Shown here piece by piece: positions 48,801 to 57,389 of a stretch of DNA of 64,000 nucleotides (position 1 is its first letter; each line of letters begins with the position of its first letter). The stretch covers positions 248,001 to 312,000 of the forward strand of contig NZ_FSRE01000002.1 of the NCBI RefSeq assembly GCF_900141795.1, written 5' to 3'. The notes beneath the pieces were generated by a model. The model searched no databases. It worked only from the letters and a program-made list of their open reading frames with translations, and was not told the origin of the DNA. Source of the stretch: Sulfurivirga caldicuralii. Lineage in GTDB: Bacteria > Pseudomonadota > Gammaproteobacteria > Thiomicrospirales > Thiomicrospiraceae. A program made the position numbers and the translations under genes.

Positions 48801-49851
48801 GGTGCAGCGGGAACTGGGTGACCCGATTGCTCTCGACCTTTTTCACGGAGTCGAGCTGCCCGCCCACCTCATTCCCAAATTTGTTCTGCGCGACAGCAAG
48901 GGTAAGGTGATTGGGGTCAGTGAATCTCTGAAGGAACTGCGCACCCGATTTGCCGCCAAGCTGGCTAATCTATCCCGTTCGACGTTCAATGACGCCCAGC
49001 CGTGGAAGGAATGGATGCAGTCCGCCATCCCCGACCACATCGAGGAGCGTCGGGGTGGCCAGACCCTGGTGCTCTATCCTGCGCTGGTGAAAACAGAAAA
49101 GGGTGTAGTGCTGAAAACCTTTCCCCGCGCAGACGAGGCACGCCGCGCCCATGCAGAGGGCGTACAGGCCTTGCTGATGCAGCAGCTCAAGGACAAGGCG
49201 GACTATCTGCGCAAAAAACTGCCGCTCAAGCAAGCGTGCCTGCGCTATGCGCCCTATGGCAGCTGTGATGATCTGAAGCAGGCGATTATCGAACGGGCGC
49301 TAAAGCAGCGCATTAGCGAGCTTGCCAATATCCGCACGCGTGAAACTTATGAACAGGCGCTGGAAACCCTGCGCGCACACTGGATTTCTGATGCGCAGCA
49401 GCTGGCTGAAAACGTGGACAGCGTACTGGCTCAGCATCAGCAGTTGCAGGCGCGCCTGCGCAAGGCCAATCCGCGCTGGCTGGTGGCGCTTGACGATATC
49501 CGCCGGCAGCTCGAAGAATTGATTACCCCCGATTTTGTCCGCCGGGTTCCGGATCCTTGGTTCGGTCGACTTGAAACCTATCTGCACGGTATTGAAAAGC
49601 GACTGGAACGGGTTGAGAATAACCCTGGCAAGGATCAGCAGGCACAGGCCGAACTGACCCCCCTGCTGACAGGGTGGGCTCAACTCGCCCAGCAGCGTGA
49701 TGAAGACGATGAGCACGTCATAGAGATTCGTTGGCTGATCGAAGAACTGCGCCTCCAGCTGTTTTCCCCGCCACTCAAACCGGTGCAACCGGTATCAGTG
49801 AAGCGGATGCAGCAGAAGATCGAACAGGCCCGTAAAGAACCTGCAGGTTAG
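45868..49851 (+). CDS. hrpA: ATP-dependent RNA helicase HrpA
   Basis: A DEAH-box helicase of 1327 residues; E. coli HrpA has about 1300. Helicase motifs are intact: GETGSGKTTQ, IIDEAHERS (DEAH), SATI and QRAGRCGR. A winged-helix and OB segment follow, then the long C-terminal DUF3418 region. HrpA helps resolve stalled or collided ribosomes in E. coli. Residues 58-64 (EGGPRLF) near the N-terminus come from a dispersed repeat copy, in a region before the helicase core that varies between homologues. The ATG at 45868 is close behind the slyD-type stop. Confidence 0.95.
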   Translation: MGSNATREKGAAAPFSLPDSLPKSRDAWRKLIETQAPTHQRHGLLRALEKVPDEALKEGGPRLFRERVFSALEKTAQRAALVPESLSCDENLPICGRRDEIVELIRTHQVVVIAGETGSGKTTQIPKLCLEAGLGRRGMIGCTQPRRLAARSVAQRIADELESMLGDKVGYQVRFHAQVGKEPLIKVMTDGILLAEIQNDRYLSRYDTIIIDEAHERSLNIDFLLGYLKQLLPKRPDLKVIITSATIDTAAFSRHFDNAPVIEVSGRTYPVEIRYRPLEAVSDDAGNTFEPTVNDAIVDALDELAQIDPFGDVLVFLVGERDIKEAAEAIRKHGLKNTEVMGLYARQSLAEQQKIFQPNPHKRRVILATNVAETSLTVPGIKFVIDTGLVRISRYSPNLKVMRLPIEKISQASANQRAGRCGRVSSGVCIRLYSEEDFLARPRFTDPEIKRTSLATAILRMKQLGLGDIDRFPFIEPPASKQINDGLKALHELNALTPKGRLTEIGRQLAKLPVDPHFGRMILEAQKNDVLAETLIVVAALSIQDPRDINEQTQAAASRAHAKWQDPRSDFLFFIHLWHFYEYQKRHLSQNKLRKLCRTNYLSWLRMREWHDLFMQLKQSLKQMGIAVPDPHPLEACDAPDTPDMRLSDNHALNLHRTLLAGLLGGIAMRDEQHAYLGARNSRLYIHPSSVLFKQKPKWIVSAERVETTKLWARNNAPIDPRWVEALAGHLVKRNYQDPHWEAKPGQVGAYENVTLYGLPLVSRRKINYGRVNPKAAHEIFLRALAAGEVRTRADAIVHNQRLRREIERLEHKIRRPDLLVEEDVLFDFYKARIPEHIYSQPAFEKWYRGLSRQAQEALKLTREQLLKRTPDTDWEADFPDQIAVGNRLPLKVRYTFSPGERKDGMHIQVPIEALTWLDERPFGFLTPGLLPEKVQHYLKALPGRLRKRLVPLPESAKGIAAAMRPEEGDFLSQLQKLVQRELGDPIALDLFHGVELPAHLIPKFVLRDSKGKVIGVSESLKELRTRFAAKLANLSRSTFNDAQPWKEWMQSAIPDHIEERRGGQTLVLYPALVKTEKGVVLKTFPRADEARRAHAEGVQALLMQQLKDKADYLRKKLPLKQACLRYAPYGSCDDLKQAIIERALKQRISELANIRTRETYEQALETLRAHWISDAQQLAENVDSVLAQHQQLQARLRKANPRWLVALDDIRRQLEELITPDFVRRVPDPWFGRLETYLHGIEKRLERVENNPGKDQQAQAELTPLLTGWAQLAQQRDEDDEHVIEIRWLIEELRLQLFSPPLKPVQPVSVKRMQQKIEQARKEPAG
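46039..46059 (+). repeat. Dispersed repeat copy 5 (inside hrpA)
   Basis: GAG6 TCCCC GAC T5 in the hrpA reading frame as EGGPRLF, followed after CGCGAGCGCG by a T6 run. Confidence 0.9.
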
Positions 49852-50094
49852 TCTGGCACGGCCACATAATTTCTTGCGGGCTGTGATTTTCCCCAGAGGT
49901 TGGTGGGATAATGGTACTGTCTGCATTGCACGTTCTGGCTTGATGCCACTAGAGATTGCGCCCCACGCTTTTACTGTGCAGCGCGGGAGCATTCAGTGTG
50001 GTACGGCGTACAAGGTTTCTCCATGTTTTTTCTTACTTATGTCAGTCAGAGTGTGATAAATTTGAGTCACCTTTAACGCTAGGGGGATACATGC
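49852..50094. other. Intergenic region hrpA - cytochrome c
   Basis: 243 bp without a credible gene. An extended -10-like TGG-GATAAT near 49910 and an AT-rich stretch with TTACTTATG before 50060 could start the cytochrome transcript, but neither has a good -35. AGGGGGATACATGC gives the cytochrome gene a ribosome site. Confidence 0.4.
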
Positions 50095-50604
50095 ATGAAA
50101 CTTAAAACACTCGTACTGGCACTGGGCATGACCAGTGGCGCGCTGATGCTGAGCGCCTGTGGCGACAAGGGGCAGCAGGCTTCAAATGAAGCGGCGGCGC
50201 CGGCCGAGCAGGCAGCAGCGCCTGCTACGCAGGCCGCTGAAAAGCAGACCGCAACCGAAGCGGCTCAGAGTGCTTCCGCGGCTGTAGGTGAGAAGGTGGA
50301 AGCTGCTAAACAGGCTGTAGCTGAAGCCATGACGCCAGCCATTCCGGCTCAGCCAAAGCCACCGGCTGACAAGGGGGCAGAAATCTATGGTCAGTGTGTC
50401 GGTTGTCATGGCCCCACCGGAGGCGGTGGCGTGGGTCCCAAGCTGTCGGGTCAGTCCAAGGATACCCTCGCATCCACGCTGAAGGACTACAAGGCGGGCA
50501 AACAGATTGGTCCGCAAACGGCCATGATGGCCCCCATTGCACAAGGCCTGTCGGATGAAGATATTGAAGCTGTAGCCAACTATATCGCGACGAATTTCAA
50601 ATAA
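50095..50604 (+). CDS. Lipoprotein c-type cytochrome (cytochrome c5-like)
   Basis: A 169-residue monohaem cytochrome. The N-terminus is a lipoprotein signal (LMLSAC, Cys22), followed by an Ala/Glu/Gln-rich tether of about 70 residues, then the haem domain with C101-V-G-C104-H105 and a Met ligand in TAMMAPIAQGLS. The lipid anchor and long tether would hold it at a membrane face in the periplasm while the haem domain swings between redox partners. The partners are not encoded nearby. A terminator follows. Confidence 0.92.
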   Translation: MKLKTLVLALGMTSGALMLSACGDKGQQASNEAAAPAEQAAAPATQAAEKQTATEAAQSASAAVGEKVEAAKQAVAEAMTPAIPAQPKPPADKGAEIYGQCVGCHGPTGGGGVGPKLSGQSKDTLASTLKDYKAGKQIGPQTAMMAPIAQGLSDEDIEAVANYIATNFK

Positions 50605-50626
50605 GTTTGTCGTCACTCTGTTGGTC

Positions 50627-50651
50627 AAAACCCGGCATCTGCCGGGTTTTT
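50627..50651 (+). terminator. Terminator of the cytochrome c gene
   Basis: AAAACCCGGC-ATCT-GCCGGGTTTTT, 22 bp after the stop codon; symmetric but with the better T-run on the plus strand. Confidence 0.93.
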
Positions 50652-50774
50652 GTTTTCATGGGGATAGCCACCTTTGACAGTTGTCGTGTCCCCATCTGGC
50701 GTTACGCCTTCAGTCCTACTCTTTCGTGAAGGAAGTTGCACCATATTCGTGCCAAGCCGCCCAGCAGTGAGTGG

Positions 50775-50828
50775 TGATAAAATGCCCCAATCAAGTTTTG
50801 ACAGGCCTGCATGGGCCTGTTTTCGTTT
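50775..50828 (+). promoter_or_regulatory. Promoter and leader hairpin of the Lon-like protease gene
   Basis: TGA-TAAAAT (50775-50783) is an extended -10 box; the start would be near 50790. A perfect hairpin follows, ACAGGCC-TGCATG-GGCCTGT (50801-50820), running into TTTTCGTTT just before the AAGGAG ribosome site. It looks like a small terminator or attenuator ahead of the gene. Confidence 0.45.
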
Positions 50829-50842
50829 AAGGAGTTTCACAC

Positions 50843-53236
50843 TTGAAAGCATTGAGCGCTGAGCAGCTGTATCGTCCCACCCGTTTCGAGAAGGATCCGC
50901 GTCAAAAGAAGTGCGATCTGCGCGAGTACATGCGTCAGGTGCATCCACGGGCCTATCAGTCGCTGGCGTTCGGGCTGCATCTCAAGCGCAATCAGAATCA
51001 CATATTTGTGCTAGGTGAGCCGGGCGTTGGCCGCATCGGAATGGTGCGTGCCATGCTGGAGCAGGCCGCATCGGAACGGCCCGCACCGGATGATGTGGTG
51101 CTGGTGGCTGATTTCAACCAGCGCAACCAGACACGCTATCTCTACTTTCCGGCGGGGCAGGGCGTAGCCTTCAAGACGGCAGTGGAGTCGTTTATCGCCC
51201 AGCTGAAAACCCAGTTGCCAGTCATTTTTGACGGCGTTGCCTACCAGCGCCGCAGTCACGAGCTGGAGCAGTGGCTGAACGAACGCCAGGAAGCGGTGCT
51301 TCAGCCCGCCTTCGAGCTGGCCAAGAAACTGGGTGTCGAGATCAGTCAGGGTGACAACAGCTTCATGCTCTATGTGCTCCATGAAGGCGAGCGCTATCGC
51401 CTCAGTGAACTCAAGGCCAAGGATGAGGCGCTGTACGAGAAGTACGAAAAAGCCATTGACGAAGTTGAACGGGCTCTCAACGAAGGCTTGAGTCACTTTC
51501 CACAGCTGCAGCACGAATATCTGGAAGCAGGCAAGAAGCTTAATACGGAAACGGCACTGGCCCAGGTGGAGCCGCTGGTGGAAAAGCTCAAGGCGCGTTT
51601 TGGCGACCGGCAGGCGACGCAGACCTATCTGGACGACCTGAAAAAGGCTGTGGTGGCGCGCCTGCATCTGTTCTGGGATCAGAATGCTGACCAGGTCACC
51701 ACCTTTGCACCGGAAACCAGCCTGGACGAACTGATCAACGAACAGCAGGGCATGGCCATTTTTGGCGTCAACCTGCTGGTGGATAACAGCGGCCTGACTC
51801 ATGCGCCGGTGATCTACGAAGACAACATCAGCCTGGCGAAACTGATGGGCTATACCATTCATGCGCAGGCGCAGAACAGCACTGGCGATACGCTGGCGCT
51901 GGCGATGAACCATCGGGCGGGTCTGCTGCAGGAGGCGCACGGCGGCTTTCTGATGCTGCCGGTTGAAAAGGTGCTGGCGGATGGCGAAATCTGGGCGCAG
52001 CTGAAAGCGGCGCTGATGGGCAAGCGCCTCAGCTTTGCCGTTCCACAGGGTAATGCGGTGGTGCCGTATCACCTGCCGGATTTTCCGTTGGAGCTGACCT
52101 TGGTACTGGTGGGTGAGCCGGCGCACTTCTATGCGCTGCAGCAACTGGACAGCGAGTTTGATCGCATTTTCAAGGTGCAGGTGGAGTTCGAAAGCGAGCT
52201 GGAGCGCACAGCCGAATTTGAAGCGGCGCTGGCTGTCCGACTGGCGGATGAGGTGGGGCGCTGGAACGATCTTCCGCTGGAGGTGAGTGCGCTGGAACGC
52301 ATTGTGGAGTATGCCGCTCGGCTGGCAGAAGATCAGCACCGCCTGTATGCCAACAAGGCGGCCCTGCGGGACATGATGGCCGAAGCCAATGCCTGGGCGC
52401 GTGCCAATGACCGTTCAGCCGTGACGCGAGACGTGGTGGAAGCGGCCATTGCCCAGCGCGCCTTTCACACCGGGCTGGTAGAGCACTATTACCATCGCGC
52501 CATTACGGATGAGCAGATTCTGCTGGCCCTGCAGGGTCGTCGTATCGGTCAGGTAAATGGCCTGACGTGGATTTCCATTGGCAAGCATGCCTTTGGCCAG
52601 CCGGTGCGCATTACCGCGCAGGCGTCGGCCGGTGACGAAGGCGTGGTGGACATTGAGCGTGAGGTGGAAATGGCCGGGCCGATCCATAGCAAGGGGGTGC
52701 TGATTCTGTCCGGTTATATTCGCGGTCAGTATCTGCAGCAGCGCAACTACGGCTTTTCGGCGTCCGTGGTGATGGAGCAGACCTACGATGGCATTGAGGG
52801 CGACAGCGCCTCACTGGCAGAGTTGTGTGCGCTGATCTCTGCCCTGTCGCAGACGCCGGTGCGGCAGGATCTGGCCATTACCGGCTCGGTCAACCAGTAC
52901 GGGGAAGTGCAGCCGGTAGGCGGCGTCAATGAAAAGATCGAAGGCTTTTTCGAGATCTGCAGGGCCAAGGGGTTGACCGGTGAACAGGGTGTGATTATTC
53001 CGCTTGCCAATCAACGCCACCTGATGCTCAATCAGGCCGTGCGCGATGCAGTGGCGGCGGGTACGTTCCATATTTATGCGCTCGGGCATGTGGATGACGC
53101 GCTGGAGCTGCTTTCCGGCATCACGCCGGGCGTGGCAGACGAAAAAGGCGCGTTTCCGGAAAAAAGCCTGCATGGGCGCGTGCTGGAACGGCTGCGCCAG
53201 TGGCATGAAAAGGATGACGAGCATGGCGAGGGGTAA
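50843..53236 (+). CDS. Lon-like protease, YcbZ type
   Basis: A 797-residue Lon-family protein. The C-terminal Lon protease domain has the Ser-Lys dyad: S655 in [10 protein letters not shown] and K698 in [12 protein letters not shown]. The N-terminal AAA region is degenerate: the Walker A reads [10 protein letters not shown], with no GK(S/T), so ATP hydrolysis is doubtful, as in other members of this subfamily. A long coiled insert (residues ~150-280) is typical. E. coli YcbZ is implicated in ribosome assembly; the role here is not shown. The start is a TTG at 50843, nine bases after AAGGAG. Confidence 0.9.
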   Translation: MKALSAEQLYRPTRFEKDPRQKKCDLREYMRQVHPRAYQSLAFGLHLKRNQNHIFVLGEPGVGRIGMVRAMLEQAASERPAPDDVVLVADFNQRNQTRYLYFPAGQGVAFKTAVESFIAQLKTQLPVIFDGVAYQRRSHELEQWLNERQEAVLQPAFELAKKLGVEISQGDNSFMLYVLHEGERYRLSELKAKDEALYEKYEKAIDEVERALNEGLSHFPQLQHEYLEAGKKLNTETALAQVEPLVEKLKARFGDRQATQTYLDDLKKAVVARLHLFWDQNADQVTTFAPETSLDELINEQQGMAIFGVNLLVDNSGLTHAPVIYEDNISLAKLMGYTIHAQAQNSTGDTLALAMNHRAGLLQEAHGGFLMLPVEKVLADGEIWAQLKAALMGKRLSFAVPQGNAVVPYHLPDFPLELTLVLVGEPAHFYALQQLDSEFDRIFKVQVEFESELERTAEFEAALAVRLADEVGRWNDLPLEVSALERIVEYAARLAEDQHRLYANKAALRDMMAEANAWARANDRSAVTRDVVEAAIAQRAFHTGLVEHYYHRAITDEQILLALQGRRIGQVNGLTWISIGKHAFGQPVRITAQASAGDEGVVDIEREVEMAGPIHSKGVLILSGYIRGQYLQQRNYGFSASVVMEQTYDGIEGDSASLAELCALISALSQTPVRQDLAITGSVNQYGEVQPVGGVNEKIEGFFEICRAKGLTGEQGVIIPLANQRHLMLNQAVRDAVAAGTFHIYALGHVDDALELLSGITPGVADEKGAFPEKSLHGRVLERLRQWHEKDDEHGEG

Positions 53237-53342
53237 GCGCAAGGCGTTTGCCGAGGTGAATAGGGGCTTGAATCGACTTGCCAGCCTAAGGAAGGTCTCC
53301 TAAAGGGAACGAATTCCTGTACTTTTCATATTGATATGCCTT

Positions 53343-53870
53343 TCAGTGCGCGGCATTCTGCCGCTTGGCACGGCGTTGCGCCCATGTCCGCCCCACGTGC
53401 CAGCGCCAGAAACACTCCAGCCCGATATAGCTGAGGCCACCCAGCACGAGGCCAACCACGGCACTGCCCAGATACAGTGGTGCGCCGACCTGTTCGATGA
53501 TGTGCCATAGTGCGCTGGGCTCAAAACTCCAGTGAATGTCTTGCGGCTTTTCATGCAGAAGCCAGGTGCCGACAAGGTAATTGAAATAGAAGATGGGTGG
53601 CATGGTAATGGGGTTACTGATCCAGACCAGTGCAACGCTCAGCGGCAGGTTGGCGCGTGCCGGAATGGCCGTCAGCGCGGATGCAATCATCTGCCACGGA
53701 ATCGGGATGCTCATCCAGAACAACCCGATGGCGAAGGCCTTTTTCACCGAGTGGCGGTGAAAGTGCCATAATGCCGGGTTGGCGATCCAGTGCGCCAGCC
53801 AACCGAACCCTTTGGCGTTCCTGATTTTGGTTGGATCCGGCGCCATTTTTTTGAACAGTTTCTTGGGCAT
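53343..53870 (-). CDS. DUF2062 membrane protein
   Basis: A 175-residue membrane protein of unknown function with three or four helices. It matches DUF2062 by its VKKAFAIGLFWMSIPIPWQM start and the SNPITMPPIFYFNYLVGTWLL segment. The same family often lies next to comEC in gammaproteobacteria. Its start codon is four bases from the probable start of comEC on the other strand, so control regions must overlap. Confidence 0.85.
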   Translation of the reverse strand: MPKKLFKKMAPDPTKIRNAKGFGWLAHWIANPALWHFHRHSVKKAFAIGLFWMSIPIPWQMIASALTAIPARANLPLSVALVWISNPITMPPIFYFNYLVGTWLLHEKPQDIHWSFEPSALWHIIEQVGAPLYLGSAVVGLVLGGLSYIGLECFWRWHVGRTWAQRRAKRQNAAH

Positions 53871-53873
53871 GGC

Positions 53874-56195
53874 GTGTTTGTACTGTTTGTGGCCGGCACA
53901 CTGCTGGCACTGACTGCATGGTTTACCCTTGCACCGGAGCTGGCTGTGATCCTTGCTCTCGGTGGCGCAGGTATTTTAACCGTTTTGGCAGTGCGCTTTC
54001 GCGCTGTTCGAGCCGCGGTACTCAACCTTGCAGCCGGCTTATCGCTTGGATTGGTTGTCGGTATTTTCTGGATGGCGCAGCATCCAGCCCTGCCAGCGGC
54101 CCTTGTGGGCAAGCCCATTGAACTGCAAGGCACGGTGGTTTCCCTGCCCGAAGCGATCTCCACAGCCAGTGACCGAATCTATTATCGTTTCATATTCAAG
54201 ATTGATGCGGTCGGAAATGATGTGACCGTGCCTCAAGCCCTTCTCCACCAGCGTGTGCAGCTGAACTGGCGAAATCCACCCCAACTTGAACCGGGGCAGC
54301 ATTGGCATCTGCTGGTGCGCCTGTATCCCGTGCATGGCATGCTCAATCCAGGCGGATTTGATTATGAGGCGTGGGCGCTGACACAGGGGTGGCGCATGCG
54401 TGGAACAGTTGCTGGTGGGAAGTTGCTGGGGCAGACGTGGCACTGGCAGCGGTTGCGTCAGGCCTTTTCAGAGCGCGTGGCGAACGCATGGCAGAGCAGT
54501 CCCTATGCAGGCTTTTACGATGCGCTCACGTTCGGCGAGCGCAGTCGGCTGACACCTGCGCAATGGCAGGTGCTGCAGCAGACGGGGACGACGCATCTGA
54601 TGGCCATTTCGGGTCTGCACATTGGGCTTGCGGCTGCGTTGGGTGCGGGCCTGTTTGCATTGCTGTGGCGGTTTATCGTGCCCGTTCAGCGTCTGGCGCG
54701 TCCACAGTGGGCAGCACTGGGCGCAGTGGTCTTTGCTGCCGTCTATCTATGGTTGTCGGGGGCTGCATTGCCAGCGCAGCGGGCATTTCTGATGGTGGGG
54801 GTGGCCGTTGGACTGGTGTGGTTGCGCCGCCCGTTTCTCACCTTCAATGCCCTCGCACTGGCGGCGCTGCTCATCGTGCTGTGGCAGCCAGCCAGTGTAT
54901 TGAGCGCCAGCTTCTGGCTGTCCTTTACCGCGGTTGCAGTCATTGTGCTGACACTGCAAAACCCTTGGGTCAAGGCGCGTCCTGGCTGGCAGCAGTTTCT
55001 TATTGTGCAGTTGGCCCTCCTGCTTGCATTGTGGCCATTGACGGCGTTTTTCTTCAATCAGGCGGCGGGTTGGCGCGGGCTGATCAATCTGATTGCAGTG
55101 CCGCTGGTTTCCTTCTTCTATCTGCCAATGCTCCTGCTGGGTGCCATGCTCGGCCTGATCGCCCCACAGACTTTGCAGGCTGTGTCCCCCTGGCTGGATC
55201 CGTTATGGGCGCCATTCTGGCAGCTGCTGGAAGGGGTGACGCAACAGCCAGCAGGCATCGCATTGCCGCCGCCACGACCATGGATGCTGGTTTTGTTCAT
55301 GGTCGTGCTGGTGGCCTGGGCGCTAAAGCGCTACCGTGTAGCGGCAGGCGTTGCCGCTCTGTTTACAGCGCTATGGTTGAGTTTGCCGCTGTGGTTGTCG
55401 CGGCCGCACACGGGTCAGTTGTGGGTGACGGTGCTGGATGTGGGGCAGGGACAGGCAGTGGTGCTGGAGACACGTCATCATGTGCTGGTGTATGATCTGG
55501 GGCCACGCTGGGAACGACTGGATACGGGCGCGTCGGTGGTGGTGCCGTTTCTGCATGACCGCGGTCATTTCCGAGTGGATCGCCTGATTGCCAGCCATGA
55601 TGATGTGGATCATGCGGGCGGACTCGCAGCGCTGCGTCGCGCGTTTCCGCAAGCGCGTGTCTATAGTGGTCAGCCCGAGCGCTTCGAGGGCGCGCTAGCC
55701 TGCAAGGCGGGTGAAGCATGGCAATGGGATGGCGTCGATTTTCGCTTTCTGTGGCCGCCGCAGGATTTTCACAACCGTCAGGATAATGCCCACAGCTGCG
55801 TGCTGCAGGTGTCTGTTGGGCAGACTCGACTTCTGCTGACGGGGGATCTGCCGACCTCACAGGAACGCGCATTGATAAGGCGCCATGGTGAGCAGTTGAG
55901 AAGCGTCTGGATGCTGGCAGGCCACCATGGCTCGGCCCATTCAAACAGCGCGCAACTGCTGGACACCGTCAGGCTTCGTCAGGTGGCCGTATCAGCAGGG
56001 TACCGCAATTTTTATCACTTTCCTTCGTCCGCTGCGAAAGTCCGCTGGCTGCAACGCGATATTGCCGTGCACTGCACCGGCTGTGAGGGCGCCTTGCAGT
56101 ATCACGTGGATGCCTCCGGGGTGCAATTGGTGCGACGGGAACGCTGGGCACGGCGTACAATTTTCAGACATTATTGCAACAGGAGCCTGCCGTGA
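53874..56195 (+). CDS. comEC: DNA uptake channel ComEC/Rec2
   Basis: ComEC carries single-stranded DNA across the inner membrane during natural transformation. The product (about 773 residues from a GTG at 53874) has an N-terminal OB-like domain, a competence membrane domain of about eight helices with MAISGLHIGLAAALG and LSGAALPAQRAFLM, and a C-terminal metallo-beta-lactamase-like domain (LDVGQGQAVVLE, ASHDDVDHAGG, LAGHHGS). The start is uncertain: another GTG at 53790 would overlap the DUF2062 gene. lpxK overlaps its end by 4 bp. Confidence 0.9.
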   Translation: MFVLFVAGTLLALTAWFTLAPELAVILALGGAGILTVLAVRFRAVRAAVLNLAAGLSLGLVVGIFWMAQHPALPAALVGKPIELQGTVVSLPEAISTASDRIYYRFIFKIDAVGNDVTVPQALLHQRVQLNWRNPPQLEPGQHWHLLVRLYPVHGMLNPGGFDYEAWALTQGWRMRGTVAGGKLLGQTWHWQRLRQAFSERVANAWQSSPYAGFYDALTFGERSRLTPAQWQVLQQTGTTHLMAISGLHIGLAAALGAGLFALLWRFIVPVQRLARPQWAALGAVVFAAVYLWLSGAALPAQRAFLMVGVAVGLVWLRRPFLTFNALALAALLIVLWQPASVLSASFWLSFTAVAVIVLTLQNPWVKARPGWQQFLIVQLALLLALWPLTAFFFNQAAGWRGLINLIAVPLVSFFYLPMLLLGAMLGLIAPQTLQAVSPWLDPLWAPFWQLLEGVTQQPAGIALPPPRPWMLVLFMVVLVAWALKRYRVAAGVAALFTALWLSLPLWLSRPHTGQLWVTVLDVGQGQAVVLETRHHVLVYDLGPRWERLDTGASVVVPFLHDRGHFRVDRLIASHDDVDHAGGLAALRRAFPQARVYSGQPERFEGALACKAGEAWQWDGVDFRFLWPPQDFHNRQDNAHSCVLQVSVGQTRLLLTGDLPTSQERALIRRHGEQLRSVWMLAGHHGSAHSNSAQLLDTVRLRQVAVSAGYRNFYHFPSSAAKVRWLQRDIAVHCTGCEGALQYHVDASGVQLVRRERWARRTIFRHYCNRSLP

Positions 56196-57247
56196 GCTGG
56201 CCTTCATTCTGGCTGAAGCGCGATGACTGGCGAAGTCGCGTGCTGAGCCCCTTGGGTTGGTTGACCTGCCACACCGCTCAGCGGCGTCTGCAGCATTTTC
56301 GCAACGCCTTTATTCCGGACTTTCCCACCGCTGGCGTTGTCGTGGTGGGCAATATCACCGTCGGCGGCAGCGGCAAGACGCCAGTTTTGCTGGCACTGTC
56401 GCGCCTGCTTACCGAGCAAGGTATTGCCCATGGCATTGTCAGTCGAGGCTATGGGGGGCGTGCAGCGCAATACCCATTGCACGTAACGGCTGATACGGAT
56501 CCTGCTCTGGCCGGGGATGAACCGGTACTGCTGGCCCAGGCGACAGGTGTGCCGGTGGTGGTGGATCCCCGACGGGATCGCGCCGTCTGGACCCTGCTGG
56601 AAGCGAACCCGCAGGTGCGCATCGTGCTCAGTGATGACGGGCTGCAGCATTATCGCCTACCGCGCGATTATGAAATCGCGGTGGTGGATGCGCGGGTTGG
56701 GCTGGGTAATGGCGCCTGCTTGCCCGCCGGACCCTTGCGCGAGCCTGTGAACCGGCTGCAGCAGGTGGATGCCGTGCTGGTGCAAGGGGAGGCCGCTTTT
56801 TCAGGTGTGCAGGCGCAGCCGTTCACGCTGGAGCCGGTGGCCTTTCGCAGTCTGGAGGATGGGCATTGCGTGCCCTTGGATAACTTTTCGGGGCAGTCGG
56901 CGGCGGCACTGGCCGGCATCGGGCAGCCTGAGCGCTTTTTTGACACGCTCAGGCGTCTGGGCGTGCAGCTGGCGCGCACCGAACCTCTGCCGGATCATGC
57001 CCCCGCGGAGGCCATCCGAGCGGCCTTGGCCAGCCACGACGGTCCCTGGCTGATGACGGCAAAGGATGCGGTAAAATGCCCGAAACCACTGGCGAATGTC
57101 TGGGCGCTGGAAGTGGAAGCGCGTCTTGCAGATGCTTTCCGGACCGCCTTTTTGCAACGCATCGATCAACTGCTCGAGGAAAAATATGAACCCACGCCTG
57201 CTGGAAATTCTGGTCTGCCCGCTCACCAAGACGAAGCTGGTGTATGA
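56192..57247 (+). CDS. lpxK: Tetraacyldisaccharide 4'-kinase
   Basis: LpxK phosphorylates the lipid A disaccharide at the 4' position on the inner membrane. The 351-residue product starts with a hydrophobic anchor region ([15 protein letters not shown]) and has the Walker [19 protein letters not shown] and SDDGLQHY motifs. The GTG at 56192 overlaps the comEC stop (GTGA) and has AGGAG six bases upstream. msbA, normally between comEC and lpxK, is absent. The 3' end overlaps ycaR by 62 bp in another frame. Confidence 0.93.
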   Translation: MSWPSFWLKRDDWRSRVLSPLGWLTCHTAQRRLQHFRNAFIPDFPTAGVVVVGNITVGGSGKTPVLLALSRLLTEQGIAHGIVSRGYGGRAAQYPLHVTADTDPALAGDEPVLLAQATGVPVVVDPRRDRAVWTLLEANPQVRIVLSDDGLQHYRLPRDYEIAVVDARVGLGNGACLPAGPLREPVNRLQQVDAVLVQGEAAFSGVQAQPFTLEPVAFRSLEDGHCVPLDNFSGQSAAALAGIGQPERFFDTLRRLGVQLARTEPLPDHAPAEAIRAALASHDGPWLMTAKDAVKCPKPLANVWALEVEARLADAFRTAFLQRIDQLLEEKYEPTPAGNSGLPAHQDEAGV

Positions 57248-57389
57248 CAGGGACAGGCAGTGGCTGGTCTCGACGGCCGCCAAGTTGGCCTATCCCATTC
57301 GTGACGACATTCCCATCATGCTCGAAGACGAAGCGATTCAGCTTGATGAGGCGCAGGTGGAACACTACCGCAAGCTGAAGTCCGCATGA
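57186..57389 (+). CDS. ycaR: Trm112/YcaR-family small protein
   Basis: A 67-residue protein of the Trm112 family ([21 protein letters not shown]). Its first 62 bp lie inside the end of lpxK in a different frame, an unusually long overlap. The family zinc-site cysteines are incomplete: only the CP of LVCPLT is present, as in many bacterial copies. It sits between lpxK and kdsB as in E. coli and may support a methyltransferase or KDO/lipid A synthesis; its role is unknown. Confidence 0.88.
   Translation: MNPRLLEILVCPLTKTKLVYDRDRQWLVSTAAKLAYPIRDDIPIMLEDEAIQLDEAQVEHYRKLKSA

Noticed and set aside
49874-50056. 60-codon frame between hrpA and the cytochrome gene
   Set aside because: No ribosome site and no recognisable similarity, in a region that looks like an untranslated leader.
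51011-52339. 442-codon minus-strand frame opposite the Lon-like gene
   Set aside because: The plus-strand gene has the Lon dyad and family length; the antisense translation has no motif.
54371-55495. 374-codon plus-strand frame inside comEC
   Set aside because: It is a frame-shifted shadow of comEC, rich in Gly, Ala and Cys with no recognisable domain.
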